From CALBPI01 sp039814545 (GTDB taxonomy: Bacteria; Pseudomonadota; Gammaproteobacteria; Steroidobacterales; Woeseiaceae): 64,000 nucleotides of DNA. A model generated the notes under the pieces. That model had not been told where the DNA came from and did no database searches. It saw only the letters and a list, made by a program, of their open reading frames with translations. Positions 1 through 7,882 of the stretch are shown here, in pieces. The position numbers and the translations under genes were made by a program. How positions within the stretch are numbered: position 1 is the stretch's first letter; the number at the start of each line of letters is the position of its first letter. The stretch lies in contig JBCCBB010000003.1 in assembly GCA_039814545.1 (NCBI GenBank), positions 66,831-130,830 on the forward strand, written 5' to 3'.

Positions 1-99
1 GCCCGTGAGTCCGGCCTGCTCCCTCAGCGCCCAGAGCAATGGTGTGTCGCCCTCCACATCGAGCGTCACCGACTGCCCATTGATGTTGAGTGTGGCCAT
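1..99 (-). CDS. N-terminus of (2Fe-2S)-binding oxidoreductase subunit (partial)
   Basis: The reverse strand from an ATG at 99 reads MATLNINGQSVTLDVEGDTP followed by LLWALREQAGLTG, then leaves the window. This is the start of the small [2Fe-2S] subunit of molybdenum hydroxylases (isoquinoline 1-oxidoreductase alpha / aldehyde oxidase small subunit), which passes electrons from the Mo centre. A G-rich ribosome site (GGGGGGAAC) lies just upstream. The cluster cysteines would follow the last visible residues, so they cannot be checked. The large subunit is expected beyond the left edge. Confidence 0.75.
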   Translation of the reverse strand, partial: MATLNINGQSVTLDVEGDTPLLWALREQAGLTG

Positions 100-175
100 G
101 TTGTTCCCCCCGGCAGGTAGTGGTGTTTGGCACTATACCGCAGGCGGATTGCGCACTTGTGACGTGCGCAGGCGC

Positions 176-640
176 TCAGGCCATGGCGTGCGCGTCGTGT
201 TCCGCCGCCAGCTTAATGTCGTCGATGTCCTGTTGAAGCATCTTTCGCGTCGTACCCAAAAACAGTCGGCCAATGGTGTTGCCGAGCAGCTTGGCCATGA
301 ACGTTTCGGGTTCGCCGCGGAAGGTCATGGTGAGCTCTGTGGCATCGCCGATTTCTTTGAGACTGATGCGAGAGAAATAGCGACAGCCGTGGCTGCCAGC
401 CTCGACGTCATAGTGCTCCGGCTCGCGCGCGGAGGTGACCCACATCGTTTCCGTCGCTTCCTTGCCCATCATGGTGCGCGTTTCCTGCCACTTTAGGCCG
501 ACGATGCCCGACGCTGGCTTCTCGAGAACCTCGGTCTTGTCGAGCCCCGAAATAAATTCGGCGCAATTTTCGAAGTCCGTGGCGCGCGCCCAAACGACGT
601 CGCGTGGCGCATCGATGTGTGTGCTTACCGTGATTTGCAT
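176..640 (-). CDS. SRPBCC-family (START-like) protein
   Basis: A 154-residue cytoplasmic protein without signal peptide. It opens with the typical SRPBCC strand and turn (MQITVSTHIDAPRDVVWARATDFENCAEF in two parts: ITVSTHIDAPRDVVW, then a DF...C..F helix) and ends with the long C-terminal helix expected of the fold (about residues 120-148). Members bind hydrophobic ligands or act as cyclases, and nothing here fixes the ligand. The ATG has AGGGGACA about 6 bases upstream. It lies 76 bases upstream of the [2Fe-2S] gene on the same strand, an arrangement seen with CoxG-like accessory proteins of Mo hydroxylases, but that link is only inference. Confidence 0.75.
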   Translation of the reverse strand: MQITVSTHIDAPRDVVWARATDFENCAEFISGLDKTEVLEKPASGIVGLKWQETRTMMGKEATETMWVTSAREPEHYDVEAGSHGCRYFSRISLKEIGDATELTMTFRGEPETFMAKLLGNTIGRLFLGTTRKMLQQDIDDIKLAAEHDAHAMA

Positions 641-837
641 GGTGTCCCCTCGTGCCGTAAGCGGCCTTGTTCAGGCGGTGTCGAATAACCGCCTATCAAG
701 CTGCCAACTTACGCCTGGCGGGGATCGGGGTCTACTGCGTACGAAGCGTGTGCGGCAGCGAACTTCGAAAACACTAGTAGTTCATGCCATGGAGCGGAGA
801 TAGGGTGGGACTGGAACAACGCTATGGGAGCACCCTC

Positions 838-2145
838 ATGCCTGTCGCAAATCGTATCGTAATCATCCTTCTATGGGCTTTATTCAGCGTGCCATCCGCG
901 CGAGCCGGTGATGCCGCGCCTGCGGTCGAATGGAATGCCGCGGTGTTGGCCGTCGCCGAAGCTGAGGATGGCTTTATGACCCTGAAGGGTCTGCGGACTG
1001 TCACGATGATGCACCTTGCGATGCATGATGCGCTCAGCGCGACAGGCAGTGGCTACGAGCCCTTTGCGCTTAAGGTGCGCGTGACGGAGGCCAGTCGCGT
1101 TGCCGCTCTATCGCAGGCGGCCTTTGTCGTGGCAAGCAGCCAGTACCCGGACAGTCACGCTCAATTTGCCGCGTTGCGCGACCAGGCAGAAGCGGGCGTG
1201 GATGACCCTGGCCAACTTGAGAGAGGTCGCGAGCTGGGCGTGCGTGCCGCCGAGTCCATTTTGTCGACGCGCCAGGGCGACGGCTGGGATACCGAGGCCA
1301 GCTACCAATGGCATCCCATGGCGCCCGGCGTCTACGCAGAATTTCAGGAACACAGCGGGACGCCACAGGGCTTCATATTCGGACCCGGTTGGGCCAAGGC
1401 GCGGGGATTCGCCCTGGAGCGCCCCGACCAGTTTCGGGTACCACCGCCGCCGAACATTGCCAGTGAGGCGTATTCGGCCGCGTTCGACGAAGTGAAGAGG
1501 CTCGGTCGCTTCCAGAGCATGCAACGGACGCCCGACCAGACGCACCTCGCACTCTGGTGGAAGGACTTTTCCGAGAATTCCCACAACCGGCTGGCGCGTG
1601 ACCTCATTGCGCGCGAGGCGCTGTCGCTGGACGCGTCAGTTCGACTGTTCGCGCTGCTCAACATGGCGATCTATGACGCCTACGTATCGAGTTTCGAGAA
1701 CAAGTTTCACTACAACCACTGGCGTCCGTACACGGCGATTCGATGGGCCGACAATGACGGCAATCCGGCGACGCAGCAGGAGTCAACCTGGACGAACACC
1801 CACCGGCACACCTATGCCTTTCCGTCTTATCCGTCGGCGCACGGTACGGCGTGCGCTGCTGCGATGTCCGCACTGACGCACGTGTTTGGTGAGGACTACG
1901 CGTTCAAGATGCGTACGGAAACGGTCGATGTGGCCGGGCCGTTCTCGGGCAAGATCGAGATGCATCCCGCAACACGCTCGTTCGAGCGTTTCAGTGATGC
2001 GGCGCGCGAGTGCGGTGCGTCCAGAGTCTATTTGGGCATTCACTTTCGCTACGACTCGGAAGCCGGGGTGCAACTCGGTGAACAGGTCGGCAGTCAGGTC
2101 GTCGCGACACTGCTGCAACCGCGTGTGGCGGAGGGTGATCGCTGA
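838..2145 (+). CDS. secreted vanadium-dependent haloperoxidase / PAP2-type phosphatase
   Basis: 435 residues from ATG 838. An in-frame ATG at 784 exists, but GGGAG at 826-830 and the signal peptide (MPVANRIVIILLWALFSV then SARA|G) favour 838. The C-terminal half has the three oxyanion-binding motifs of the vanadium haloperoxidase/PAP2 family: K....HWRP near residue 290, PSYPSAHG near 330, and SRVYLGIHFRYD near 400. Family members bind vanadate (haloperoxidase) or phosphate (acid phosphatase), and sequence alone does not decide which. It is probably periplasmic. It stands alone on the plus strand and converges on the FGE/sulfatase pair one base after its stop. Confidence 0.8.
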   Translation: MPVANRIVIILLWALFSVPSARAGDAAPAVEWNAAVLAVAEAEDGFMTLKGLRTVTMMHLAMHDALSATGSGYEPFALKVRVTEASRVAALSQAAFVVASSQYPDSHAQFAALRDQAEAGVDDPGQLERGRELGVRAAESILSTRQGDGWDTEASYQWHPMAPGVYAEFQEHSGTPQGFIFGPGWAKARGFALERPDQFRVPPPPNIASEAYSAAFDEVKRLGRFQSMQRTPDQTHLALWWKDFSENSHNRLARDLIAREALSLDASVRLFALLNMAIYDAYVSSFENKFHYNHWRPYTAIRWADNDGNPATQQESTWTNTHRHTYAFPSYPSAHGTACAAAMSALTHVFGEDYAFKMRTETVDVAGPFSGKIEMHPATRSFERFSDAARECGASRVYLGIHFRYDSEAGVQLGEQVGSQVVATLLQPRVAEGDR

Positions 2146-2146
2146 G

Positions 2147-3091
2147 TCAGCGCGTGTCTGAAGTGGATGCTGCGCGCGACCTTGCGAGGCGGAAACCGAC
2201 GTGTGAGGTGCCCGTGTAGAGGTTCTGCGCTTGGCGCGCTGCGGCGCGAAAGCGGTAACAAAAATCGCGCGCGCATAGAAAGGACCCGCCCTTAATCACA
2301 ACCACGGCGTCCGCCGGCTGCGCCGGGTCAAACCCGCGTGCGCCTGCGATGCGCCGTGCGTCGTCGCTGTGATCGGGCGCGTAGGGCGTCGCTGTGAGCT
2401 CCCACACGTTGCCGATCATGTCGTGCAATCCCAGCGCATTGGCTTCGAAACTCGCCACGGGTGCAAGCCCTTTGAAACCATCGCGGCCCGTGTCCGCGAT
2501 CGGAAAAAGGCCCTGCCAGGTGTTCGCGTCGTCGCCGTCGTCGCCGGCGGATTGCGCGGCTGATTCCCATTCGATTTCGGTAGGCAGCCGCCCGCCCGCC
2601 CAACGCGCGAACGCCTCTGCGTCCGCTCGCGTGACATGCACCACGGGAAAATCTGGCGCCGCGTCGGGGCCATCCGGCCCCGCAGGCTTGCGCCAGCTGG
2701 CGCCTTCCTCGAATAGCCACCAGTTGAGCGCGTCTGGCCGGATTGACTCCGGCGTTTCAAACACGGCAGAGCCTGAGGGAATTGCTTCGCCGGGGCCGCC
2801 GGGCTCCTGCGCCGCCCAACCGCGCTCGGCGCGCGTCACGTAACCCGTGTCCGAAACGAAGCGCGCAAACTGCGCGTTCGTGACTTCGGTGCGCGTGAGA
2901 TCAAAGTCCTCGACGCAAGCTTCGCGGGCCGGTCGTTCTTCGGCGTAGCCGCGCGCATCGCCCAGCTCGAAACATGAGGCCGGGATGGCGACCCAATCGA
3001 GCGTCGCGTCCGCGCCGGCATCGAACGCGAGTATCAGGCCACCAAAGACGGCGGCGGACGCGATCAGCGAAGTTCGTAGCGTTGTCGCCAT
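2147..3091 (-). CDS. formylglycine-generating enzyme (sulfatase-modifying factor)
   Basis: 314 residues from ATG 3091, with a signal peptide (MATTLRTSLIASAAVFGGL...). FGE hallmarks are visible: TRTEVTNAQFARFV, GRLPTEIEWESAAQ, GLHDMIGNVWEL and C-terminal VGFRLAR. The two copper-binding cysteines of true FGEs are kept in FLCARDFCYRFR (about residues 271 and 276), so this should oxidise a sulfatase cysteine to formylglycine rather than being a non-catalytic FGE-fold protein. The start overlaps the end of the sulfatase gene by 28 bases, which points to translational coupling. The signal peptide suggests action in the periplasm, which is unusual for maturation normally thought to precede folding. 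Confidence 0.85.
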   Translation of the reverse strand: MATTLRTSLIASAAVFGGLILAFDAGADATLDWVAIPASCFELGDARGYAEERPAREACVEDFDLTRTEVTNAQFARFVSDTGYVTRAERGWAAQEPGGPGEAIPSGSAVFETPESIRPDALNWWLFEEGASWRKPAGPDGPDAAPDFPVVHVTRADAEAFARWAGGRLPTEIEWESAAQSAGDDGDDANTWQGLFPIADTGRDGFKGLAPVASFEANALGLHDMIGNVWELTATPYAPDHSDDARRIAGARGFDPAQPADAVVVIKGGSFLCARDFCYRFRAAARQAQNLYTGTSHVGFRLARSRAASTSDTR

Positions 3092-4605
3092 TGCTCGATG
3101 TCTTGGATATAGCGCGCGACGGCGTCCGCATGGTCCGCTGCGGCGTCTTGTGTCTGGCCTGGATCGTTGTCCATGTCGTACAGCGCCATCTCGCCGCTCT
3201 CCGGCAGCCACACGAAGTACCAGCGCAAGTCACGCCGGTAGTAGCCCGCCATCGGCGCGCCCATCAAGTCGTCGGTTGCGGCGTCGGGTTCGCCCCGAAA
3301 ATTGGTGCCCGCGCGGTGCTGTGTCAGTCGCCCGATGAGCGCATCGCGGTGCGCGTCGAGAGACTCGCCCTCGATGGCTGGTCGCAGCGTGTAGCCGGGC
3401 AGCGCGTCAGGCTGCGGCAGGCCCGCGTAGTCGAGAATTGTCGGCATGATGTCGAGCGCGCTCGCCAGCGTCTGCTGGTCGCGTACGGCTGCGATCTTGC
3501 CGCGCCAATAGAAGATGATGGGCGTGCGCAGCCCTGTGTCGAAGAACGAGCCTTTGCCGCGAGGCCCGCCATTGGCGAAGGTTTTGGGATCATTGGCGTA
3601 TTCGACACCCGCCGGTTGCTCCCAACCATTGTCGTTGACGTAGATGATCAGTGTGTTGTCGAGCAGTCGCTGGTTACGCAGGCTGTCGAGCACAGCGCCC
3701 ACGCCCCAGTCGAACCAGCTGATGTTGGCGTAGTAGAGCTTTGCCGATTCAGAAAGATCGTCGCGGTCCTGGTAGTACTTGAAGAATCGATCGGGCGCAT
3801 TGAGCGGCGTGTGGGGCAGGGCGGGGCCGTACCAAACGAAGAACGGCTGATCGGCGTGGTCGGCGATGAAGTCCGTGACCGGTGCCATCGTTTCGCGACC
3901 AATCTCATTGCCGCGCCCGCCCATAAACGTGAAGAACCAGCGGTCGCCGAGGCTCGCCGCGTCTTCCCAGCGCCAGGCTTCTGTCATGCCGTGCGTGAAG
4001 CCGCCATGCGCGTAGGACTGTTCCCACCACTTGCCGCTCTGGTGTGACGCGTAGCCCGCTTCGGCCAGCAACCGCGGCAAAGTCTCGAACTGCTCGATCG
4101 CGGCCGTCTCGTACTGCCGGCGCATCATGTCCCGATTGCGCGTGCTGGCGGTGTCTGCCGCAAGCCGTGACTCGGCGAGCTTCTGGTCGGCGATGGCGCC
4201 CGCGCGTTGCTCATAGGTCACGGGGTACAGACCTGTAATCAGGCTTTGCAGTGTGGGTCGGCAGAAGTTCGAGGTGGCGTGGGCGACCTCGAAGACGGCG
4301 CCGCCCCGGCCCAGGATGTCCATATTGGGCGTGATGACGTTGTCGTCGCCCAAAAAGCCCAGGTAGGGCCAGCCGAGGTCATCAGCGATGATCAACACGA
4401 CATTGGGCGGGCCGTCGGGCCGCCGCGGTATGACGATTCTGTCGATCTGGCCGGCAGCCGTGTCCTTGAAGACGCCGCCGAAGTCGAAGGCAGGCTTGTC
4501 CGACTCGGCCGCCGGGCCCGCCGTCGTTGAGCACGCGCCCGCCAGCGCTGCGGTCAGTGCAGTCAGTACCCGGGCGAGCCCGGTGGTGTATTGGATCGGT
4601 GTCAC
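3064..4605 (-). CDS. secreted sulfatase (alkaline phosphatase superfamily)
   Basis: 513 residues with an N-terminal export signal ending ALAGACSTT, which could be a lipobox. The sulfatase fold shows NVVLIIADDLGW (metal aspartates), PHTPL, NDNG and a late GKGSFF..GLRTP. The signature that becomes formylglycine reads CRPTLQSLITG near residue 115, so the cysteine and proline are present but the usual Arg of CxPxR is Leu. The usual GKWH reads GKWW near residue 190, losing a catalytic His. It is first gene of a pair with the FGE at 2147-3091. Substrate unknown; activity may be altered. Confidence 0.85.
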   Translation of the reverse strand: MTPIQYTTGLARVLTALTAALAGACSTTAGPAAESDKPAFDFGGVFKDTAAGQIDRIVIPRRPDGPPNVVLIIADDLGWPYLGFLGDDNVITPNMDILGRGGAVFEVAHATSNFCRPTLQSLITGLYPVTYEQRAGAIADQKLAESRLAADTASTRNRDMMRRQYETAAIEQFETLPRLLAEAGYASHQSGKWWEQSYAHGGFTHGMTEAWRWEDAASLGDRWFFTFMGGRGNEIGRETMAPVTDFIADHADQPFFVWYGPALPHTPLNAPDRFFKYYQDRDDLSESAKLYYANISWFDWGVGAVLDSLRNQRLLDNTLIIYVNDNGWEQPAGVEYANDPKTFANGGPRGKGSFFDTGLRTPIIFYWRGKIAAVRDQQTLASALDIMPTILDYAGLPQPDALPGYTLRPAIEGESLDAHRDALIGRLTQHRAGTNFRGEPDAATDDLMGAPMAGYYRRDLRWYFVWLPESGEMALYDMDNDPGQTQDAAADHADAVARYIQDIEQWRQRYELR

Positions 4606-4721
4606 GTGCGTTCCCCCATTTCTCCGCCCGCAGAACCGGGCATAATCTTAACCTGAAGTGATTTGTGTCTTTTAGCGGTGGCCTGCGTGATTTGCGTCGG
4701 GCGCCACAGGGAGTACAGGCA

Positions 4722-5321
4722 ATGACGATGTGGCAACGAATCATGTTGGGCGTAGCCGCCCTCGCGCTGGCAGGCTGCAGCACCACGCCCAAGGTGTTTT
4801 CGGACTTTGATCCGGATCAGTCGTTTGACCGTTATCAGACGTTCAGCTGGATCGGCGATAACCCCATGACGGTGGCGGGCGATCGCGGGCCGAACCCAAT
4901 TGTCGCCGCGCGACTTAAGGCGGCGATCCAGGAGGAGTTCGAGCGCAAGGGCTTTGAGTTCGTCGCCAAACCGGCAGACGCGGATTTCGTGGTGGCTTGG
5001 ACGGTCGGTGCACGCGACCGGGTTGATGTCAGACGTCGCGAGTATGTCGATTACTACGGTCCGCATTGGCGCTGGGGCTACGGTTACTACGGCGTCCGAC
5101 CGATTGCGGGCGCCACACGCACCGAGGTCGAAACGCGTGAATACACGGAAGGCAGCCTGGCTATCGACGTGTTCGATGCCGCGCGCAAAGCACCTGTCTG
5201 GCACGGCAGCGCGAGCAAGCGGCTTTCCGAGACCGAGCTCAAAGGCGACAACGGCGAGGCGATTCGCAATGCCGTCACGCGCATTCTCGAGGGGTTTCCG
5301 CCAGGCACTTCTGCGGAGTGA
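4722..5321 (+). CDS. DUF4136 lipoprotein
   Basis: About 200 residues from ATG 4722, chosen because AGGGAG sits at 4708-4713 and the product begins with a lipoprotein signal ending LALAGC|STT. The body (DFDPDQSFDRYQTFSWIG..., later VETREYTEGSLAIDVFD and a C-terminal AIRNAVTRILEGFPP) matches the DUF4136 family of outer-membrane or periplasmic lipoproteins of unknown function. It is divergent from the sulfatase across about 115 bases and precedes gltS by 43 bases. Confidence 0.8.
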   Translation: MTMWQRIMLGVAALALAGCSTTPKVFSDFDPDQSFDRYQTFSWIGDNPMTVAGDRGPNPIVAARLKAAIQEEFERKGFEFVAKPADADFVVAWTVGARDRVDVRRREYVDYYGPHWRWGYGYYGVRPIAGATRTEVETREYTEGSLAIDVFDAARKAPVWHGSASKRLSETELKGDNGEAIRNAVTRILEGFPPGTSAE

Positions 5322-5364
5322 TTGAGGCTGTCGCGGTTCTGGGAGCGGGCAGGGTGCGCCGCCT

Positions 5365-6570
5365 GTGACGACTACAGTGCCAGTCGACAGTTTTCTCGCC
5401 TACACGGCGGGCATTGCGGTGTTCTTCGCGGGCATGCGCCTGAACAAGCGTATCGCCATTCTGCGCGAGTACAACATTCCCGAACCTGTGACGGGCGGGT
5501 TGTTGGCAGCGTTGCTGACATTGGCGCTGTACGCCGTTTTCTATATCGAGCTTGCGTTTGACCTCGAGACGCGCGACCGGCTGCTGATCTACTTCTTCAC
5601 GGGCATCGGGCTCAACGCGCGATTCGCCGACCTCGTGGCGGGCGGTCGGCCGCTGCTCGTGATGCTCGTGCTCACGCTGTCGTTCATCGTGATCCAGGAT
5701 GGCGTCGGTGTGGCCGGCGCGCTGCTGCTGGATCTGCCGGCTGAAGTTGGTTTGCTCACAGGCTCGGCGGCGTTGATTGGTGGCCATGGCACCGCGATCG
5801 CGTGGGCGCCCGATTTCGAGGCGCAAGGTGTGGCGGGCGCGCTCGAGCTCGGTGCGGCTGCCGCGACGCTCGGCCTTGTGGTCGCGAGCCTGATCGGCGG
5901 GCCCATTGGCAAATTCTTGCTTGAGCGTCACAAGCTGTCTGGCGGCGACGAGGCGCCCGTCGTGGGTATTGCCTACGACGACGAGGACACGGAGACCATA
6001 CGCCACACGAGTATCATGGCCGTACTGCTGGCGCTGCACGTGGCCATCATCATGGGTTGGTTCCTGCGCGCAGGCTTTGAGGAGATTGGACTCAAGTTGC
6101 CGCTGTTTGTGACCTGCCTGCTCAGCGCCGTGTTGCTTTCCAACACGTTACCGTCTTTGTTTCCACGCATGTACTGGCCCGCGCGCTCGCGTTCGTTGGC
6201 GCTTGTGTCCGACTTTTCGCTGGGGTTGTTCCTGGCCATGTCGCTGATGAGCATGCAGCTTTGGTCGATTGCCGAGCTGGCGGGCCCATTGCTGGTCTTG
6301 CTTGGTCTTCAAACATTGGCAGCCGTACTCTTTATTCTTGTGATCCTGTTTCGCGCGATGGGCGGTGACTACCAGGCCGCTGTGCTGAGCTCCGGCTTCG
6401 GCGGGTTCGCACTGGGCGCGACGCCCACCGCGATTGCCAACATGACGGCCGTTACCAAGAAACACGGGCCTGCGCCGCTCGCGTTCATCATTCTGCCGCT
6501 CATCGCGGCGTTCTTCGTGGACATCACCAATGCGCTCGTCTTGCAGACCGCATTGCAGTGGCTGAACTAA
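5365..6570 (+). CDS. gltS: sodium/glutamate symporter
   Basis: 401 residues, almost entirely hydrophobic helices, starting at a GTG preceded by AGGGTG. Diagnostic stretches of GltS are seen: IPEPVTGGLLAALL near residue 35, LIGGHGTAIAWAP near 135, and the matching second-half loop GFGGFALGATPTAIANM near 350. GltS imports L-glutamate with Na+ across the inner membrane. The length agrees with the family. The preceding DUF4136 gene is on the same strand but functionally unlinked. Confidence 0.9.
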   Translation: MTTTVPVDSFLAYTAGIAVFFAGMRLNKRIAILREYNIPEPVTGGLLAALLTLALYAVFYIELAFDLETRDRLLIYFFTGIGLNARFADLVAGGRPLLVMLVLTLSFIVIQDGVGVAGALLLDLPAEVGLLTGSAALIGGHGTAIAWAPDFEAQGVAGALELGAAAATLGLVVASLIGGPIGKFLLERHKLSGGDEAPVVGIAYDDEDTETIRHTSIMAVLLALHVAIIMGWFLRAGFEEIGLKLPLFVTCLLSAVLLSNTLPSLFPRMYWPARSRSLALVSDFSLGLFLAMSLMSMQLWSIAELAGPLLVLLGLQTLAAVLFILVILFRAMGGDYQAAVLSSGFGGFALGATPTAIANMTAVTKKHGPAPLAFIILPLIAAFFVDITNALVLQTALQWLN

Positions 6571-6659
6571 CCGGGCGCGCAGCATGCGACTTGGAATGCG
6601 TGGGACTCGTGGCGGTGTCGCCGGGGTGATGTTGTGTCGATAACACGCGGGGGCGGTCA

Positions 6660-7796
6660 GTGAGAGATTTCGCACTGGAAACCTATTTTTCGGAATGGGA
6701 GTTCAAAGCACAGCACCATATGACAGCCTCCGATGCGCAGAGCGTCACGGTGGGCGAATTACTGGCGCTCGCCGGGCAGCCTGCTGATGCGTTAGCCGAC
6801 TTGCATCTGGGTTATACCGAAACCTGGGGTGCGCCCGATTTGCGTGAGGCAATCGCGAGCACGTACGACTCGCTGACCGCAGACGACGTGCTCTGCTTTG
6901 CGGGCGCCGAGGAGGGCGTCTACACGGCGATGCGCGTGTTGCTCGCGCCCGAAGATCACGCGATTGTCGTGACGCCGAATTACCAGGCGGCAGAGACCGT
7001 GCCGCTCGATATCTGTGACGTGACGGGCGTGGCGCACGACGAGAACGCGGGCTGGCGCCTTGATCCCGACGCTGTTCGCGCCGCAGTGCGCCCGAACACG
7101 CGACTCGTATCGGTGTGCTTCCCCAACAACCCGACGGGGGCGATTCCGTCGCACGAGGACTTCGCGGCACTGGTGTCGATCTGCCGCGAGCACGATCTCT
7201 ACTTGTTCAGTGACGAGGTGTACCGGCTGCTCGAGCTCGATGCGGCGAAGCGGATCGACCAGGCGGCCGATGCCTATGAGAAGGGTCTGTCGCTCAACGT
7301 CATGTCCAAGGCCTACGGCTTGCCCGGTTTGCGCATTGGTTGGATTGCCTGCCGAGACCGCGCGGTGCTGCAGCGGCTCGAGCGTTACAAGCACTATCTG
7401 TCGATCTGTAACTCGGCGCCCAGCGAACGACTGGCAACGATGGCGCTCGGCATCCGCGAGACGCTACTCGAGCGCGTGCGCGCGCTGATGCGGTCCAATC
7501 TCGCAGAGCTTGAGGCGTTTTTCGCGCGACACACAGCGCTGTTCGACTGGCATCGCCCCGACGGCGGTTGCATCGCATTCCCGCGCTTCACGGGTCGCGG
7601 CGGGGTCGAGGCGTTTTGCACAGCGCTCGTAGAAGAGGCCGGCGTGTTGTTATTGCCGGCATCGATCTACCGCTCAGAGCTTCAGGCGACACCCACGGAT
7701 CGGTTTCGTGTCGGCTTCGGACGGGCCGACATGTCGACCGGTTTGGCGGCGTTTGACGCATTTATCGACGTGAAGGGCGCGGACTTCATGCCGTGA
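6660..7796 (+). CDS. PLP-dependent class I/II aminotransferase
   Basis: 378 residues with a GTG start after GGGGGCGG. The fold-type I pattern is complete: SVCFPNNPTGAIPSHEDF, YLFSDEVYRLLE, and NVMSKAYGLPGLRIGW, where the Lys forms the Schiff base with PLP near residue 218. The C-terminus ends FRVGFGRADM, the usual substrate carboxylate Arg region. Cytoplasmic. The substrate cannot be read from sequence; relatives include capreomycidine-synthase-like and general amino acid aminotransferases. It sits downstream of gltS by 89 bases, which would suit glutamate metabolism but is not proof. Confidence 0.85.
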   Translation: MRDFALETYFSEWEFKAQHHMTASDAQSVTVGELLALAGQPADALADLHLGYTETWGAPDLREAIASTYDSLTADDVLCFAGAEEGVYTAMRVLLAPEDHAIVVTPNYQAAETVPLDICDVTGVAHDENAGWRLDPDAVRAAVRPNTRLVSVCFPNNPTGAIPSHEDFAALVSICREHDLYLFSDEVYRLLELDAAKRIDQAADAYEKGLSLNVMSKAYGLPGLRIGWIACRDRAVLQRLERYKHYLSICNSAPSERLATMALGIRETLLERVRALMRSNLAELEAFFARHTALFDWHRPDGGCIAFPRFTGRGGVEAFCTALVEEAGVLLLPASIYRSELQATPTDRFRVGFGRADMSTGLAAFDAFIDVKGADFMP

Positions 7797-7882
7797 CGAA
7801 TTCTTTGCTGTCGGCCTAAACCCAAGGCCCAGGCCCGGCATCCAAGTGTGGATGATTTCATCCATTATGCGGGGAGACACTG

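Noticed and set aside
2974..4047. Long plus-strand frame of 357 codons over the FGE/sulfatase genes
   Set aside because: It is antisense to two clear genes, has arginine- and valine-rich composition typical of GC-rich shadow frames, and no ribosome site.
5275..6039. Minus-strand frame of 254 codons over gltS
   Set aside because: It is antisense to an unmistakable GltS and has low-complexity Gln/Arg-rich composition.
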